This document shows positions 35,924 to 44,352 of a stretch of 64,000 bases of DNA, in pieces (position 1 is the stretch's first letter; each line of letters begins with the position of its first letter). Under the pieces are notes generated by a model that saw only the letters and a list, made by a program, of their open reading frames with translations, searched no databases and had not been told where the DNA came from. The translations under genes were made by a program, and so were the position numbers. This DNA is from Pseudonocardia sp. T1-2H. Lineage in GTDB: Bacteria > Actinomycetota > Actinomycetes > Mycobacteriales > Pseudonocardiaceae. The stretch lies in contig NZ_JBBPCL010000001.1 in assembly GCF_038039215.1 (NCBI RefSeq), positions 2,294,001-2,358,000 of the forward strand. The letters are read 5' to 3'.

Positions 35924-37048
35924 GTGAAGACCAAGGGTGCTGTGCTGTGGGGGATCGGCGAGAAGTGGTCGGTCGAGGAGATCGAGGTCGGGGACCCGCG
36001 GGCCGGTGAGGTGATGGTCGAGCTGGCCGCATCCGGCCTCTGCCACTCCGACGAGCACCTCGTCACCGGGGCCACACCGGTCGCCACCCCGTTGATCGGC
36101 GGGCACGAGGGCGCGGGCGTCGTCGTCAAGGTCGGCCCGGGTGTGACGGGGCTGAAGGAGGGCGACCACGTCGTCACGGCGTTCATCCCCGCCTGTGGGA
36201 TGTGCCCGCCGTGTTCGAACGGCCACCAGAACCTGTGCGACCTGGGCGCCGGGCTGCTGACGGGCCAGTCCATCAGCGACGGGTCGTTCCGGGTGCAGGC
36301 ACGGGGCCAGGACGTCATCCAGATGTGCCTGCTCGGGACGTTCTCGCCGTACATCACGGTGCACCAGGCCTCTGTCGTGAAGATCGAACCGGACATCCCG
36401 CTCGAGGTCGCGGCGCTCGTCGGCTGCGGTGTCACCACCGGCTGGGGCTCCGCGACGAAGGTCGCGGACGTCCGGCCGGGGGAGACGGTCGTGGTCATGG
36501 GCGCCGGCGGGGTCGGGATGAACGCGGTCCAGGGCGCGGCGACCGCGGGCGCGAAGCGGGTCGTGGTGATCGACCCCGTCGCGGCCAAGCGGGAGTGGGC
36601 GATGGAGTTCGGCGCCACCCACACCTACGAGACCGCCGAGGAGGCCACCGCCGCGGTCAACGAGCTGACCTGGGGCCGGATGGCCGAGAAGGTGATCATC
36701 ACGGTCGGCGACATCCAGGGGGAGAACGTCCTCGAGGCGCTGACCCTGACGGCCAAGGGCGGCCGCACGGTGGTCACCGGGATGGGCAGCGCGGCGAACG
36801 TCGACGTCAAGCTCAGCCTGTTCGAGCTGACGCTGCTGCAGAAGGACCTGCAGGGCGCGATCTTCGGCGGGAGCAACCCCCGCGCGGAGATCCCGTCGCT
36901 GCTCTCGCTCTACCAGGAGGGCCGGCTGAATCTCGACGGCCTGGTGACCACGAAGTACGCGCTCGAGGACATCAACCAGGGTTACCAGGACATGCGGGAC
37001 GGCAAGAACATCCGCGGGATGGTCGTCTACACCGACGCGGACCGCTGA
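35924..37048 (+). CDS. NDMA-dependent alcohol dehydrogenase
   Basis: Encodes 374 aa of the medium-chain dehydrogenase family. Motifs are ASGLCHSDEHLVTGATPVAT, GGHEGAGVVVKVGPGVTGLK, the structural zinc site CGMCPPCSNGHQNLCD, and GAGGVGMNAVQGAATAGAKR. TGWGSATKVADV and TTKYALEDINQGYQDMRDGK are typical of the actinobacterial NDMA-dependent class, which uses a tightly bound NAD re-oxidised by an external acceptor, often mycofactocin. GTG at 35924 follows GAGGGAG. A strong hairpin at 37072-37107 ends the transcript. Substrate is probably a short-chain alcohol; assignment is by family. Confidence 0.9.
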   Translation: MKTKGAVLWGIGEKWSVEEIEVGDPRAGEVMVELAASGLCHSDEHLVTGATPVATPLIGGHEGAGVVVKVGPGVTGLKEGDHVVTAFIPACGMCPPCSNGHQNLCDLGAGLLTGQSISDGSFRVQARGQDVIQMCLLGTFSPYITVHQASVVKIEPDIPLEVAALVGCGVTTGWGSATKVADVRPGETVVVMGAGGVGMNAVQGAATAGAKRVVVIDPVAAKREWAMEFGATHTYETAEEATAAVNELTWGRMAEKVIITVGDIQGENVLEALTLTAKGGRTVVTGMGSAANVDVKLSLFELTLLQKDLQGAIFGGSNPRAEIPSLLSLYQEGRLNLDGLVTTKYALEDINQGYQDMRDGKNIRGMVVYTDADR

Positions 37049-37071
37049 CGAGGTACTCTCCTGACCGGCCC

Positions 37072-37107
37072 GGGGCCGGCCGCCGCACCGTCGCGGCGGC
37101 CGGCCCC
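37072..37107 (+). terminator. Strong hairpin terminator of the NDMA-dependent dehydrogenase gene
   Basis: Perfect 15-bp inverted repeat GGGGCCGGCCGCCGC / GCGGCGGCCGGCCCC with a 6-nt loop (ACCGTC), 23 bp after the stop codon. There is no poly-U tail. Confidence 0.75.
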
Positions 37108-37208
37108 GGTTCTGCGCGGTCGAACCGCCTCCGTCCCCGGTGCGAATGTCCGTCCTGCCCGGTACGACTGGTTCACGGGTACGGGCACGAACAGGCGGGG
37201 TGGCGGGG

Positions 37209-38379
37209 ATGGCGCTGGCGGCGATGACGGCGACCGCACGGGGGATGGCGGCGACGGTGCAGGTGCTCGCCCGGGAGCTTCGGCCGGTTCTCGGGCAACG
37301 GACGGTCCGAGGTCAGCCGGCTCGAGGACGACCTGCGCCGCACGATCGGCGTGGAGCACGCGCTCGCCGTCAACAGCGGGACCAGCGCGTTGATCGCCGC
37401 CCTCGTCGGTGCCGGGATCGGGCCGGGCGACGAGGTGCTGGTGCCGGCCTATACCTGGGTGTCCACCGCGGCCGCGCCGTTGGCCGTCGGCGCGGTGCCC
37501 GTCCTCGTCGAGGTCGACGAGTCGCTGACGCTCGATCCCGTGGACCTCAAGCGCAAGATCACGCCCCACAGCCGGGCCGTCATCCCGGTGCACATGCTGA
37601 ACCTGGTGTGCGACATGGACGCGATCATGACCGTCGCCGCCGAGCACGGGCTCGTGGTGATCGAGGACGCGTGCCAGGCCGTCGGGGTGCGCTACCGCGG
37701 ACGGCGGGTCGGGTCGATCGGCCACGCCGGCGTCTTCAGCTTCAACCAGCACAAGAACATCCGCAGCGGCGAGGGTGGCGCGCTGCTGACCGACGACCGC
37801 ACCCTCTTCGAGCGCGCGGCGATGTACCACGACGTCGGCAGCTACGAGCGGGACGGCTTCAGCGACGGCGGCGCCGACCTCATCGTGGGGGTCAACCTGC
37901 GGATGCCGGAACTGTCCGCGGCAGTGCTGCGCCCCCAGCTCGCCGCGTTGGACGTCCAGCTGGCCCGGCGGGGCAGACACCGCCGGATCATGGCCGACGC
38001 GCTGTGGCGCTCCCGGTTCGCGCAGCGTGGCCTGCGGCTCGTCCCGCACCACGACCAGGCCGCCGCGGCCGGCCTCGCCGTCGCGTTCGACGACGAGTGC
38101 GCCGCCGTCGAGCTCGGGTCCCGGCGCGGGGTGCAGCGGTTGGCGGACACGGGCCGCCACCTCTACCCGAACTGGCGCTCGATCCACGCGCGGACGCCCG
38201 TGCACCCGCGTCTGGACCCCTACGCGTGGGCGGAGCGGGAGGTCGACCACGGGCCCGGGAGCTGCCCGAACACCCTGCGCATCCTGGCCCGGAGCTGCGC
38301 CGTGGAGCTTCGCCCCGGCTTCCCCACCCCCGCCTTCCGAATCCTCGCCCGCCGCACGAGCGCAGAGCCCCGGGCCTAG
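37209..38379 (+). pseudogene. DegT/DnrJ/EryC1/StrS-type PLP aminotransferase, frame broken near 37284
   Basis: About 389 aa if one extra base is removed at the CGGCCGG near 37284. Upstream frame: VQVLAREL; downstream frame: RRFSGNGRSEVSRLEDDLRR, ALAVNSGTSALIAALVGAGI. The PLP lysine is in FSFNQHKNIRSGEGG. Other motifs are YTWVSTAAAPLAVGAVP and IEDACQAVGVRYRGR. The family makes amino sugars or aminocyclitols. An internal GTG at 37351 would start a 342-aa protein lacking the substrate-binding N-terminus. It ends 4 bp into the convergent methyltransferase gene. No sugar-nucleotide genes are nearby. Confidence 0.75.
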
Positions 38380-39152
38380 TCGGCGACGCCGAGGAAGCAG
38401 TACCGGTTGATGCTGAACAGGTAGTCGTCCTCCGCGCCGCGGGCCTCGAGATCCGCCGCCCAGGCGTCGACGTCCGCGTCGGTGATCCCGCTCCGGCCGC
38501 GCACGTACCCGCCGACGGTCCGGATCGTCAGGACGCTGAAGCTGTCCGGGTCGTACGACGGGTTGAAGATCGGCACGATCGAGCGCCCCGTGAGCCGGAA
38601 CCCCGCCCGGCGCAGGTGGCCCGGCAGGGTGCAGGGCAGGTGCGGGTCGGCGAGGTGCTCGTCCCACACGGCCATGATCCGGCGGTGCAGCGCCCGGTCC
38701 GCGGTGTGCCAGACGACCGAGTCCCAGTCCGTGTCCAGCAGGAGCACCCGGCCGCCCGGCCGGACGACCCGGCGGAGCTCGGCCAGGGCGGCCGGGATGT
38801 CCCGGACGTACTCGTAGACCTGGGTGGAGACGGCGGCGTCGAACGTGGCGTCGGCGTAAGGCAGGGCCAGCGCGTCGCCCTCGTCGACGCTCACCCACGG
38901 GAACCGCGAGGTCCGGCCGCGGGCGACCGCGTTCATCGGCGCGCTCGGGTCCAGGCCGTGCACGGCCCCGTCCGTCCCGACCGCCTCGGCGAGCGACGCG
39001 AGGAGGAAGCCGGGGCCCGAACCGACGTCGAGGATCGTCTCGCCCGGCTGCGGTGCGAGCAGCGCCAGGGACCGGGCGCGCTGCTCGACGACGTCCGGGC
39101 TGCGGTAGACGCGCTCGATCAGCCGCGCGCCGTCGTCGTCGAACTCCAGCAT
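38376..39152 (-). CDS. Class I SAM-dependent methyltransferase
   Basis: Encodes 258 aa. Motif I is ETILDVGSGPGFLLASLAEA (about 38-57), with LDPSAPMNAVARGRT, VDEGDALALPYADATFDAAV and LRRVVRPGGRVLLLDTDWDS (post-motif II). It resembles UbiE/arsenite-methyltransferase relatives, but no arsenic-binding Cys triplet is seen. The start may be ATG 39152 or GTG 39158. The substrate is unknown. The 3' end overlaps the convergent aminotransferase by 4 bp. Confidence 0.85.
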   Translation of the reverse strand: MLEFDDDGARLIERVYRSPDVVEQRARSLALLAPQPGETILDVGSGPGFLLASLAEAVGTDGAVHGLDPSAPMNAVARGRTSRFPWVSVDEGDALALPYADATFDAAVSTQVYEYVRDIPAALAELRRVVRPGGRVLLLDTDWDSVVWHTADRALHRRIMAVWDEHLADPHLPCTLPGHLRRAGFRLTGRSIVPIFNPSYDPDSFSVLTIRTVGGYVRGRSGITDADVDAWAADLEARGAEDDYLFSINRYCFLGVAD

Positions 39153-39329
39153 CGCCACGGAGACCTCGCGAGTGTTCGACGGATGTTCGGCGCCACATGA
39201 TGGCGCCTCCTGAAGCTCGTGAGAAGTACGCGACCCGGCCGCGGGTCGTCGGCGATCCCCCTGCGACGGATGTCGGACACACGTCGGGCCCGCCACCACG
39301 AGGGTGCCGGGCCCGGCGGGCGGAACAGG

Positions 39330-39608
39330 TCAGTGTCGAACGGATCGGCGCCCGTAGAGGTTGGCGACGAGCACGACGCCGATGGCGGCGACGATCACCT
39401 GGACGAGCAGTTCGAGCCAGTCGATACCGCTGGTGGCGGTGGGAATGCCGATGGCGCGGGCGATGAAGGTGCCGATGAATGCGGCGACGATGCCGACGAC
39501 GATCGTGAGCCAGATCGGGATGTTCTGCTTGCCGGGAACGACGAGTCGGCCCAGAGCTCCGATGATCGCGCCGATGACGATCGCAGTGATGATGCCGGTG
39601 ACGGTCAC
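39330..39608 (-). CDS. GlsB/YeaQ/YmgE family membrane protein (transglycosylase-associated)
   Basis: Encodes 92 aa with three hydrophobic segments: IITAIVIGAIIGALGRLVVP, IPIWLTIVVGIVAAFIGTFI and LLVQVIVAAIGVVLVANLYG. The GALGRLVVPGKQ loop is the family hallmark. GTG at 39608 follows GGAGGAACC, a strong ribosome-binding site. The family is a small stress-linked membrane protein of unknown action. An internal linker (ATSGIDW) replaces the usual GWI region. Confidence 0.85.
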   Translation of the reverse strand: MTVTGIITAIVIGAIIGALGRLVVPGKQNIPIWLTIVVGIVAAFIGTFIARAIGIPTATSGIDWLELLVQVIVAAIGVVLVANLYGRRSVRH

Positions 39609-39789
39609 GGTTCCTCCAGTGTGCGACGGCCCGAGGACTCGGGCCGTTGTGCGGCTGGCTTCCCGTTCCGGGCCGGTCGAATGCGTGATGGGAGCATCGT
39701 AGGCCTGATCGTTATCCAAGTTGGGCCGAACGGCGGAAGCCGTTGTGCCTGTCGACGCCGTTCCAGGACGGCCGGAGAGGAGAACCCTC

Positions 39790-40686
39790 GTGGGGAATGC
39801 CGCGATGAGCAGGCGTCTGGTGCTGGGGGCGGCGCTGCTGGTGCCGCTGGCGGGCTGCGGGCGGACCGAGGGCTCCGGACCGGTCCCGCCCACCGCCGCC
39901 GGATCCGACGTCCAGGCGCGGTTCGCCGACCTCGAGACCCGCTTCGGCACCAGGCTGGGGCTCCACGCCGTCGACACGGGTACCGGGCGCGAGCTCGCCC
40001 ACCGTCCCGACGAGCGGTTCCCGCTCTGCTCGACCTTCAAGGTCCTGGCCGTCGCCGCGATGCTCGCCGGCACCCCTCCCGGGCACCTGCAGACCCGCGT
40101 CCGTTACGCCGCCGGGGACGTCGTCGACGCGTCCCCGGTCACCGCCGAGCACGTCACCGACGGGCTCACCGTCGCCGAGCTGTGCGACGCGGCGCTGCGC
40201 TACAGCGACAACACCGCCGGCAACCTCCTGCTCGACGACATCGGCGGACCCGGTGCGGTCACCGCCTTCGCCCGGTCCCTCGGGGACGAGGTGACCCGTC
40301 TGGACCGGCGCGAGACCGAGCTCAACTCCGCGATCCCCGGCGACGAGCGCGACACCACCAGTCCGCGGGCGATCGCCGCCGATCTCCGGGAGCTGGTCCT
40401 CGGGGACCGGCTCGAGGTGGCCGACCGCACCCTGCTGACGAGCTGGATGGTGCGCAACACCACCGGCGGCACCCGGATCCGCGCGGGACTCCCGGCGGAC
40501 TGGCGCATCGGGGACAAGACCGGCGCAGGGCGCTACGGCACGGTCAACGACATCGCCGTCGCGTGGCCGCCGGGCCGGGCCCCGATCGTCCTCGCCGTCC
40601 TGTCCACCCGGAACGGGGAGGAGGCGAAGGGCGACAACGCGGTGATCGTCGAGGCGGCGCGGATCGTGGCGGCCGAACTGGGCTGA
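39790..40686 (+). CDS. Class A beta-lactamase, lipoprotein form
   Basis: Encodes 298 aa. The signal LVLGAALLVPLAGC ends in a lipobox with Cys23, so the enzyme is probably a membrane-tethered lipoprotein on the outer face. Active-site motifs of class A are all present: STFK (Ser-x-x-Lys), SDN, the omega-loop Glu in RRETELNSAIPGDERDT, and KTG in GDKTGAGRYG. It should hydrolyse penicillins and perhaps cephalosporins; spectrum is not predictable. GTG at 39790 has GGAGAGGAG 7 nt upstream; ATG at 39805 has none. A long hairpin follows the gene. Confidence 0.93.
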   Translation: MGNAAMSRRLVLGAALLVPLAGCGRTEGSGPVPPTAAGSDVQARFADLETRFGTRLGLHAVDTGTGRELAHRPDERFPLCSTFKVLAVAAMLAGTPPGHLQTRVRYAAGDVVDASPVTAEHVTDGLTVAELCDAALRYSDNTAGNLLLDDIGGPGAVTAFARSLGDEVTRLDRRETELNSAIPGDERDTTSPRAIAADLRELVLGDRLEVADRTLLTSWMVRNTTGGTRIRAGLPADWRIGDKTGAGRYGTVNDIAVAWPPGRAPIVLAVLSTRNGEEAKGDNAVIVEAARIVAAELG

Positions 40687-40744
40687 CCGCCCCGGAGGCC
40701 GCGCGGGGCGCCCCTGGACGCCACCCCACCCACGCACGTCGTCC

Positions 40745-40780
40745 GGTGCGACGCGCGCGGTCCACCGTGCGCGTCGCACC
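40745..40780. terminator. Long hairpin terminator between convergent genes
   Basis: 12-bp perfect stem GGTGCGACGCGC / GCGCGTCGCACC whose loop can form a further CGG-TCCA-CCG stem. Located 58 bp after the beta-lactamase stop, convergent to the DUF5313 gene. Confidence 0.65.
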
Positions 40781-40828
40781 AGATCCCGCGGGTGGGCCGT
40801 CGCGACCCCGGTGGGCGCCGACGCCCGC

Positions 40829-41215
40829 TCAGCGCCAGCGGTCCTCGTAGCGCCGCCGCCGCTCGGCGTTCGCCTCCGAGTGGGACTCCTCGCGCACGTT
40901 CGCGGCGTAGCCCTGTGGGTACCCCGCCTTCATCGCCCGGTGCTCGGCGGACTCGTACATGTAGGTCAACGAGTAGAAGTAGCCGATCAGCGCGCCGCCG
41001 AGGACCGCCATGACCCGCACCCAGGGCTCGCCGGGGATGAACAGGTACAGCGCGATCGCGATGGGGGCGAGCTGAACCGTGGCCCGAGCGACATGGCGGA
41101 GCTGCCAGGTCCGGGTGGTGACGTCGTGCAGCACCCACTCGCGGTTCCGCGCGGGCAGCTTGGCGCCGAAGGCGTAGAGCACCCAGTGGAACGGGTCCGG
41201 ACGGCGGAAGGCCAT
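40829..41215 (-). CDS. DUF5313 family membrane protein
   Basis: Encodes 128 aa. It starts MAFRRPDPFHWVLYAFGAKL, then PARNREWVLHDVTTRTWQLR, two membrane segments (LAPIAIALYLFIPG; VMAVLGGALIGYFYSLTY), and a charged C-terminus with YMYESAEHRAMKAGYP. This matches DUF5313. ATG at 41215 was chosen; GTG at 41224 overlaps the putative MarR operator. It is divergent from the marR-like gene across 44 bp, so both could share an operator. Confidence 0.75.
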   Translation of the reverse strand: MAFRRPDPFHWVLYAFGAKLPARNREWVLHDVTTRTWQLRHVARATVQLAPIAIALYLFIPGEPWVRVMAVLGGALIGYFYSLTYMYESAEHRAMKAGYPQGYAANVREESHSEANAERRRRYEDRWR

Positions 41216-41218
41216 TCT

Positions 41219-41249
41219 TATCACCCCAATAGTTAGCGCCCCAATGATA
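41219..41249. promoter_or_regulatory. Direct and inverted repeats between DUF5313 and MarR genes (operator-like)
   Basis: Two direct copies of CCCCAAT (41224-41230, 41239-41245), 15 bp apart, are bracketed by TATCA at 41219-41223 and TGATA at 41245-41249, an inverted pair. This AT-richer island in a GC-rich genome lies in the 44-bp gap between divergent genes. MarR autoregulation would be expected here; binding is inference. Confidence 0.45.
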
Positions 41250-41259
41250 GCTTGAGGGC

Positions 41260-41744
41260 GTGCCCGGGAACCAGGGGAGTGACACGGTCGACCTGCTGAA
41301 GCTGGATCGGCAGGTCTGTTTCGCGCTCTCCGTCGCCGCGCGGAACGTCGTCGCGCTCTACCGTCCGCTGCTCGAGCCGATGGGGCTCACGCACCCGCAG
41401 TACCTGGTGATGCTGGCGCTGTGGGAGCGGGAGCCGCGGTCGGTGACGGCGCTCGCCTCGGCGCTCGCCCTCGATCCCGGCACGCTGTCCCCCTGCTGAA
41501 GCGGCTGGAGGCGGCCGGGTTGCTCAGCCGGCGCCGCGTCCCGGGCAACGAACGGACGCTGGCGATCACGCTGACCGACGAGGGCCGGGCATTGCGGGTG
41601 GCCGCGGAGCGGATCCCGCCGGCGGTCGTCGAGCGGCTGGGCATGCCGCTGGCCGATCTCGAGCGGCTCCACGGCGTGCTGACGACGGTCATCGCGGCGA
41701 CGCGGGGCGACCTCGGCGCGGGGGAATGGTCGGGCGGCCGGTAG
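41260..41744 (+). pseudogene. MarR-family transcriptional regulator, frame broken near 41492
   Basis: About 161 aa if one C is restored in the CCCCC run at 41489-41493. Frame one: VCFALSVAARNVVALYRPLL, THPQYLVMLALWEREPRSVT, ASALALDPGTLSP. Frame two: LLKRLEAAGLLSRRRVPGNE, TLAITLTDEGRALR. The break falls inside the recognition helix. The GTG start follows GAGGGC. The gene precedes pirin by 37 bp and probably controls it. Repair of the run gives a standard MarR of the OhrR/PecS size class, so I treat the break as a likely sequence error. Confidence 0.85.
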
Positions 41745-41763
41745 TTGTTGTGGGTGCAACTAC
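41741..41763. promoter_or_regulatory. Inverted repeat upstream of pirin gene (MarR operator candidate)
   Basis: GTAGTTG - 9 bases - CAACTAC, a perfect 7-bp inverted repeat overlapping the marR stop codon and ending 18 bp before the pirin ATG. The spacing resembles MarR-type operators. No binding evidence. Confidence 0.45.
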
Positions 41764-41781
41764 TTGTGAGAGGGTGGAGAC

Positions 41782-42552
41782 ATGAGCGAGATCGTGACCG
41801 TCCCCGAGATCGACGTCCGTCGCGCCGCCGACCGGTTCGCGTCGAAGATCTCCTGGCTCGACTCGCACCATTCGTTCTCGTTCGGTGCGCACTACGACCC
41901 GGCCAACACCCACCACGGCGTGCTGCTGGTGAACAACGACGACATCGTGAAGCCCGGGCGCGGCTTCGACACCCACCCGCACCAGGACATGGAGATCGTC
42001 ACCTGGGTGCTGCGGGGGTCGCTCGTGCACCAGGACTCCACCGGCCACTCCGGGGTGATCTACCCGGGCCTGGCACAGCGGATGAGCGCCGGCACCGGGA
42101 TCCTGCACTCGGAGAAGAACGACTCCTGGCGGCTGCAGGGGGGCGAGAGCCACGAGGACCTCGTGCACTTCGTGCAGATGTGGGTCCTGCCGGACGAGAA
42201 CGGCATCACGCCCGGCTACGAACAGGCCGAGATCGACGACGAGCTGCTCTCCGGCGCGCTGGTGCCCGTCGCGTCCGGGATGGCGAAGCACGACGGCGCG
42301 AGCGCGATCCGGATCGCCAACCGCGACGCCGCTCTGTACGCGGCCCGGCTCGCCCCGGGGCAGAGCGTCGAGCTGCCGGAGGCGCCGTACCTGCACCTGT
42401 TCGTCGCCGGGGGAGCGGTCACGCTCGAGGGGGCCGGCGCGCTCGCGGCCGGGGACGCGGTGCGGTTCACCGCGACAGGCGGCCAGAAGGTGACGGCGTC
42501 GGAGGCGTCGGAGGTCCTGGTCTGGGAGATGCACGCCGGCCTCGGCGACTGA
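41782..42552 (+). CDS. Pirin family cupin protein
   Basis: Encodes 256 aa. The N-terminal cupin has the metal-binding motifs FDTHPHQDMEIVTWVLRGSL (about 61-80) and AGTGILHSEKND (His106), with DHSFSFGAHYDPANTHHG earlier; it fits the bicupin pirin (YhhW/PA1205) fold. Members can act as quercetin 2,3-dioxygenases or redox sensors; which applies here is unknown. ATG at 41782 follows GAGAGGG. It is downstream of a MarR gene and upstream of a shared terminator. Confidence 0.9.
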   Translation: MSEIVTVPEIDVRRAADRFASKISWLDSHHSFSFGAHYDPANTHHGVLLVNNDDIVKPGRGFDTHPHQDMEIVTWVLRGSLVHQDSTGHSGVIYPGLAQRMSAGTGILHSEKNDSWRLQGGESHEDLVHFVQMWVLPDENGITPGYEQAEIDDELLSGALVPVASGMAKHDGASAIRIANRDAALYAARLAPGQSVELPEAPYLHLFVAGGAVTLEGAGALAAGDAVRFTATGGQKVTASEASEVLVWEMHAGLGD

Positions 42553-42570
42553 CACCGGCCGCTGAAAGGC

Positions 42571-42604
42571 GGAAGCCCGCCTCCCGGAGGGGAGGCGGGC
42601 TTCC
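42571..42604. terminator. Bidirectional hairpin between convergent pirin and csp genes
   Basis: Perfect 14-bp stem GGAAGCCCGCCTCC / GGAGGCGGGCTTCC with loop CGGAGG. It lies 19 bp after the pirin stop and 15 bp before the csp stop codon. Confidence 0.75.
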
Positions 42605-42618
42605 GTGCGAGGCGTAGC

Positions 42619-42822
42619 TCAGACGACGCGGACGCCCTGGGCCTGCGGGCCCTTCTGGCCCTGGCCGATCTCGAACTCCACGCGCTGACCCTCGTCGAGG
42701 CTGCGGAAGCCGCTGCCATCGATCTCGGAGTAGTGGACGAAGACGTCGGCGCCGCCGCCGTCCTGGGCGATGAAGCCGAAGCCCTTCTCGCCGTTGAACC
42801 ACTTCACAGTTCCCTGTGCCAT
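42619..42822 (-). CDS. Cold-shock protein (CspA-like RNA chaperone)
   Basis: Encodes 67 aa, the usual Csp length. The RNA-binding motifs are [16 protein letters not shown] (RNP1 KGFGFI) and DVFVHYSEI (RNP2 VFVH). ATG at 42822 follows AAGGAG. It would bind mRNA to prevent structures and may be induced by cold. The 5' region holds two perfect hairpins (42848-42870 and 42893-42918) that would be in the transcript leader. Confidence 0.95.
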   Translation of the reverse strand: MAQGTVKWFNGEKGFGFIAQDGGGADVFVHYSEIDGSGFRSLDEGQRVEFEIGQGQKGPQAQGVRVV

Positions 42823-43162
42823 GTCGTGCTCCTTCTCAGGTGGTTGAATCCCCCACCCTGTGCGGGGGATCCGGCCGGCCTCGAAGGCGAAACGTGAGAC
42901 TCGTGGTGACGTCTCACGGCTTCCCGCCAACTTGTTCCTGCGGCGTGCGTGACACGAACACCGAAACTGAACGACCACCACTATCCAACCACGTTTCCGC
43001 GTGATCGCCCATCGGGCCCCGGCACATCGTGTCGCCGCCTCGTCACGTCCGCGACGAATCCGCAGGTCGAGGGCCGGTGGCCGGCGCAGGGAATCGCCGA
43101 GCGGCCGGAGTGTCGCCGGGGGCGGGTCGATCACCGTGGGGTCGGACACGACGGACGCAGGG
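42823..43162 (-). other. csp leader and promoter region with two hairpins
   Basis: 340 bp without a gene. On the csp transcript strand, CGTGAGAC / GTCTCACG (42893-42918, 10-nt loop) and ATCCCCC / GGGGGAT (42848-42870, 9-nt loop) form perfect 8- and 7-bp stems; the second ends 26 nt before the start codon, near the ribosome-binding site. A long structured leader is common in cold-shock genes. No promoter sequence was identified with confidence. The rest shows nothing I can name. Confidence 0.45.
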
Positions 43163-43486
43163 TCACTCGGGGGAGACCTCGGCCATCTCCGACCAGGCCT
43201 CGCCGTCGATGTCCTGATAGTTGATCTTCGGCTTCGCGGTGATCATGGCCGGCATCCAGGCGAAGAAGTTCTTCGCGTGCTCGGTGGCGACGTGCGCGGA
43301 GCCCGCGTCACCGTCCCTGAACGTCTCCACGATCACGAACTCGTTCGGATCGGTGCCGTTCTCGTAGTAGTCGAACGAGACGTTCCCGGGTTCGCTCCGC
43401 ACGTCTGCCGTGTACTGCTTGACCCCGGCGAGCCACTCCTGGCGCTTCTCGGGGCGGATCTGGGCCTTGAGGACGATGAGGATCAC
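43163..43486 (-). CDS. Antibiotic biosynthesis monooxygenase (ABM)-family protein
   Basis: Encodes 107 aa. [60 protein letters not shown] match the small ferredoxin-like ABM fold (YgiN type). The key His is in [15 protein letters not shown] at 43486 follows GGGAGG. Members include quinol monooxygenases and dimeric stress proteins; the exact role is unknown. Confidence 0.85.
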   Translation of the reverse strand: MILIVLKAQIRPEKRQEWLAGVKQYTADVRSEPGNVSFDYYENGTDPNEFVIVETFRDGDAGSAHVATEHAKNFFAWMPAMITAKPKINYQDIDGEAWSEMAEVSPE

Positions 43487-43714
43487 GAAAGCCTCCCAAG
43501 CGGTCGTGCCGGCGGCCCGGACCGTCCCGGACCCGCCGGGCATCCTCCCACGCAGGAGGCGGCCGGGCCGGTGGTCCGGTGTCTCGAATGTGGACGCCGG
43601 TGATCGTTCCGGCGGCCACCGCACCGCGGCCCCGACGACCGTGACGGGCGGTGGGAACGATCACAGGATCTCGCGGCGCGCGATTCTGTCGGTGCCGCCC
43701 GGCACGCTCTGCCC

Positions 43715-43933
43715 GTGAACGGCGTGCGGGCCCACGAGCTGGTGCGTCAGCTCGCGCTGCTCGCCGGCCGGGAGATCGACGACGACGAGGCCGCCGCGGT
43801 CGTGCGCACGTCCCGGGGGATGAGTGCCGAGGTGGCCAACCGGATCTGGCACGAGCACCGGAGGGCTCCCCGGACGGTCGCCCTGCGGGACTACCTGGCG
43901 ATGACGCTGAAGTTCGTCGAAGGCGGTCGCTGA
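43715..43933 (+). CDS. Small hypothetical protein
   Basis: Encodes 72 aa. RAHELVRQLALLAGREIDDD, EAAAVVRTSRGMSAEVANRI, ALRDYLAMTLKFVEGGR reads as a compact helical protein. No ribosome-binding site lies before the GTG at 43715. No family recognised. Base composition and codon use match neighbours. It is 228 bp from the divergent ABM gene. Confidence 0.5.
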   Translation: MNGVRAHELVRQLALLAGREIDDDEAAAVVRTSRGMSAEVANRIWHEHRRAPRTVALRDYLAMTLKFVEGGR

Positions 43934-43985
43934 CACCCCCGCGGAGAGGAGGACATCGTGGGCGGGCCCGGATACCGTCGCCGTC

Positions 43986-44249
43986 ATGAGGGGGATGCCG
44001 AGGGCCGAGGTCCGGGTCCACGAGATCGGGAAGATCATCGCCGGCCGGTACGAGGGCATGTTCGTGGTGGTCACTCCGGAGGAGGCCGTCGGCGGCTTCC
44101 GCATCCGGATCTCGGTCGCGGACGAGCACCCGTGCGACGCCTGGGACGCCTGGGTGGACGACGTCGAGTCCCTGGAGCGACGGTTCCGGGACGAGATCTT
44201 CGTCGAATGGACCGGGCGGCAGGCCGACGCGGCGGGCCGGCCGTCCTGA
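43986..44249 (+). CDS. Small hypothetical protein
   Basis: Encodes 87 aa. AEVRVHEIGKIIAGRYEGMF, VVVTPEEAVGGFRIRISVAD, VDDVESLERRFRDEIFVEWT looks like an alpha/beta fold. Start may be ATG 43986 or ATG 43995 (GAGGGG precedes the latter). No family recognised. It is 52 bp after the previous small gene and 103 bp before zwf. Confidence 0.6.
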   Translation: MRGMPRAEVRVHEIGKIIAGRYEGMFVVVTPEEAVGGFRIRISVADEHPCDAWDAWVDDVESLERRFRDEIFVEWTGRQADAAGRPS

Positions 44250-44352
44250 GCCGGACGCCTCCGGCCCGTCACATCGACGACACGGGATACGTCTTCGGAA
44301 TCGGTATGGTTCCGGGGGTTTCCCGTGCCCAGCATCCGCAGGAGGATCGAGC

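Noticed and set aside
37351..38379. Starting the DegT-type protein at the internal GTG (37351) as a normal gene.
   Set aside because: It would lack the conserved N-terminal block RFSGNGRSEVSRLEDDL, which is present just upstream in frame but without a start; a one-base correction gives a full-length protein.
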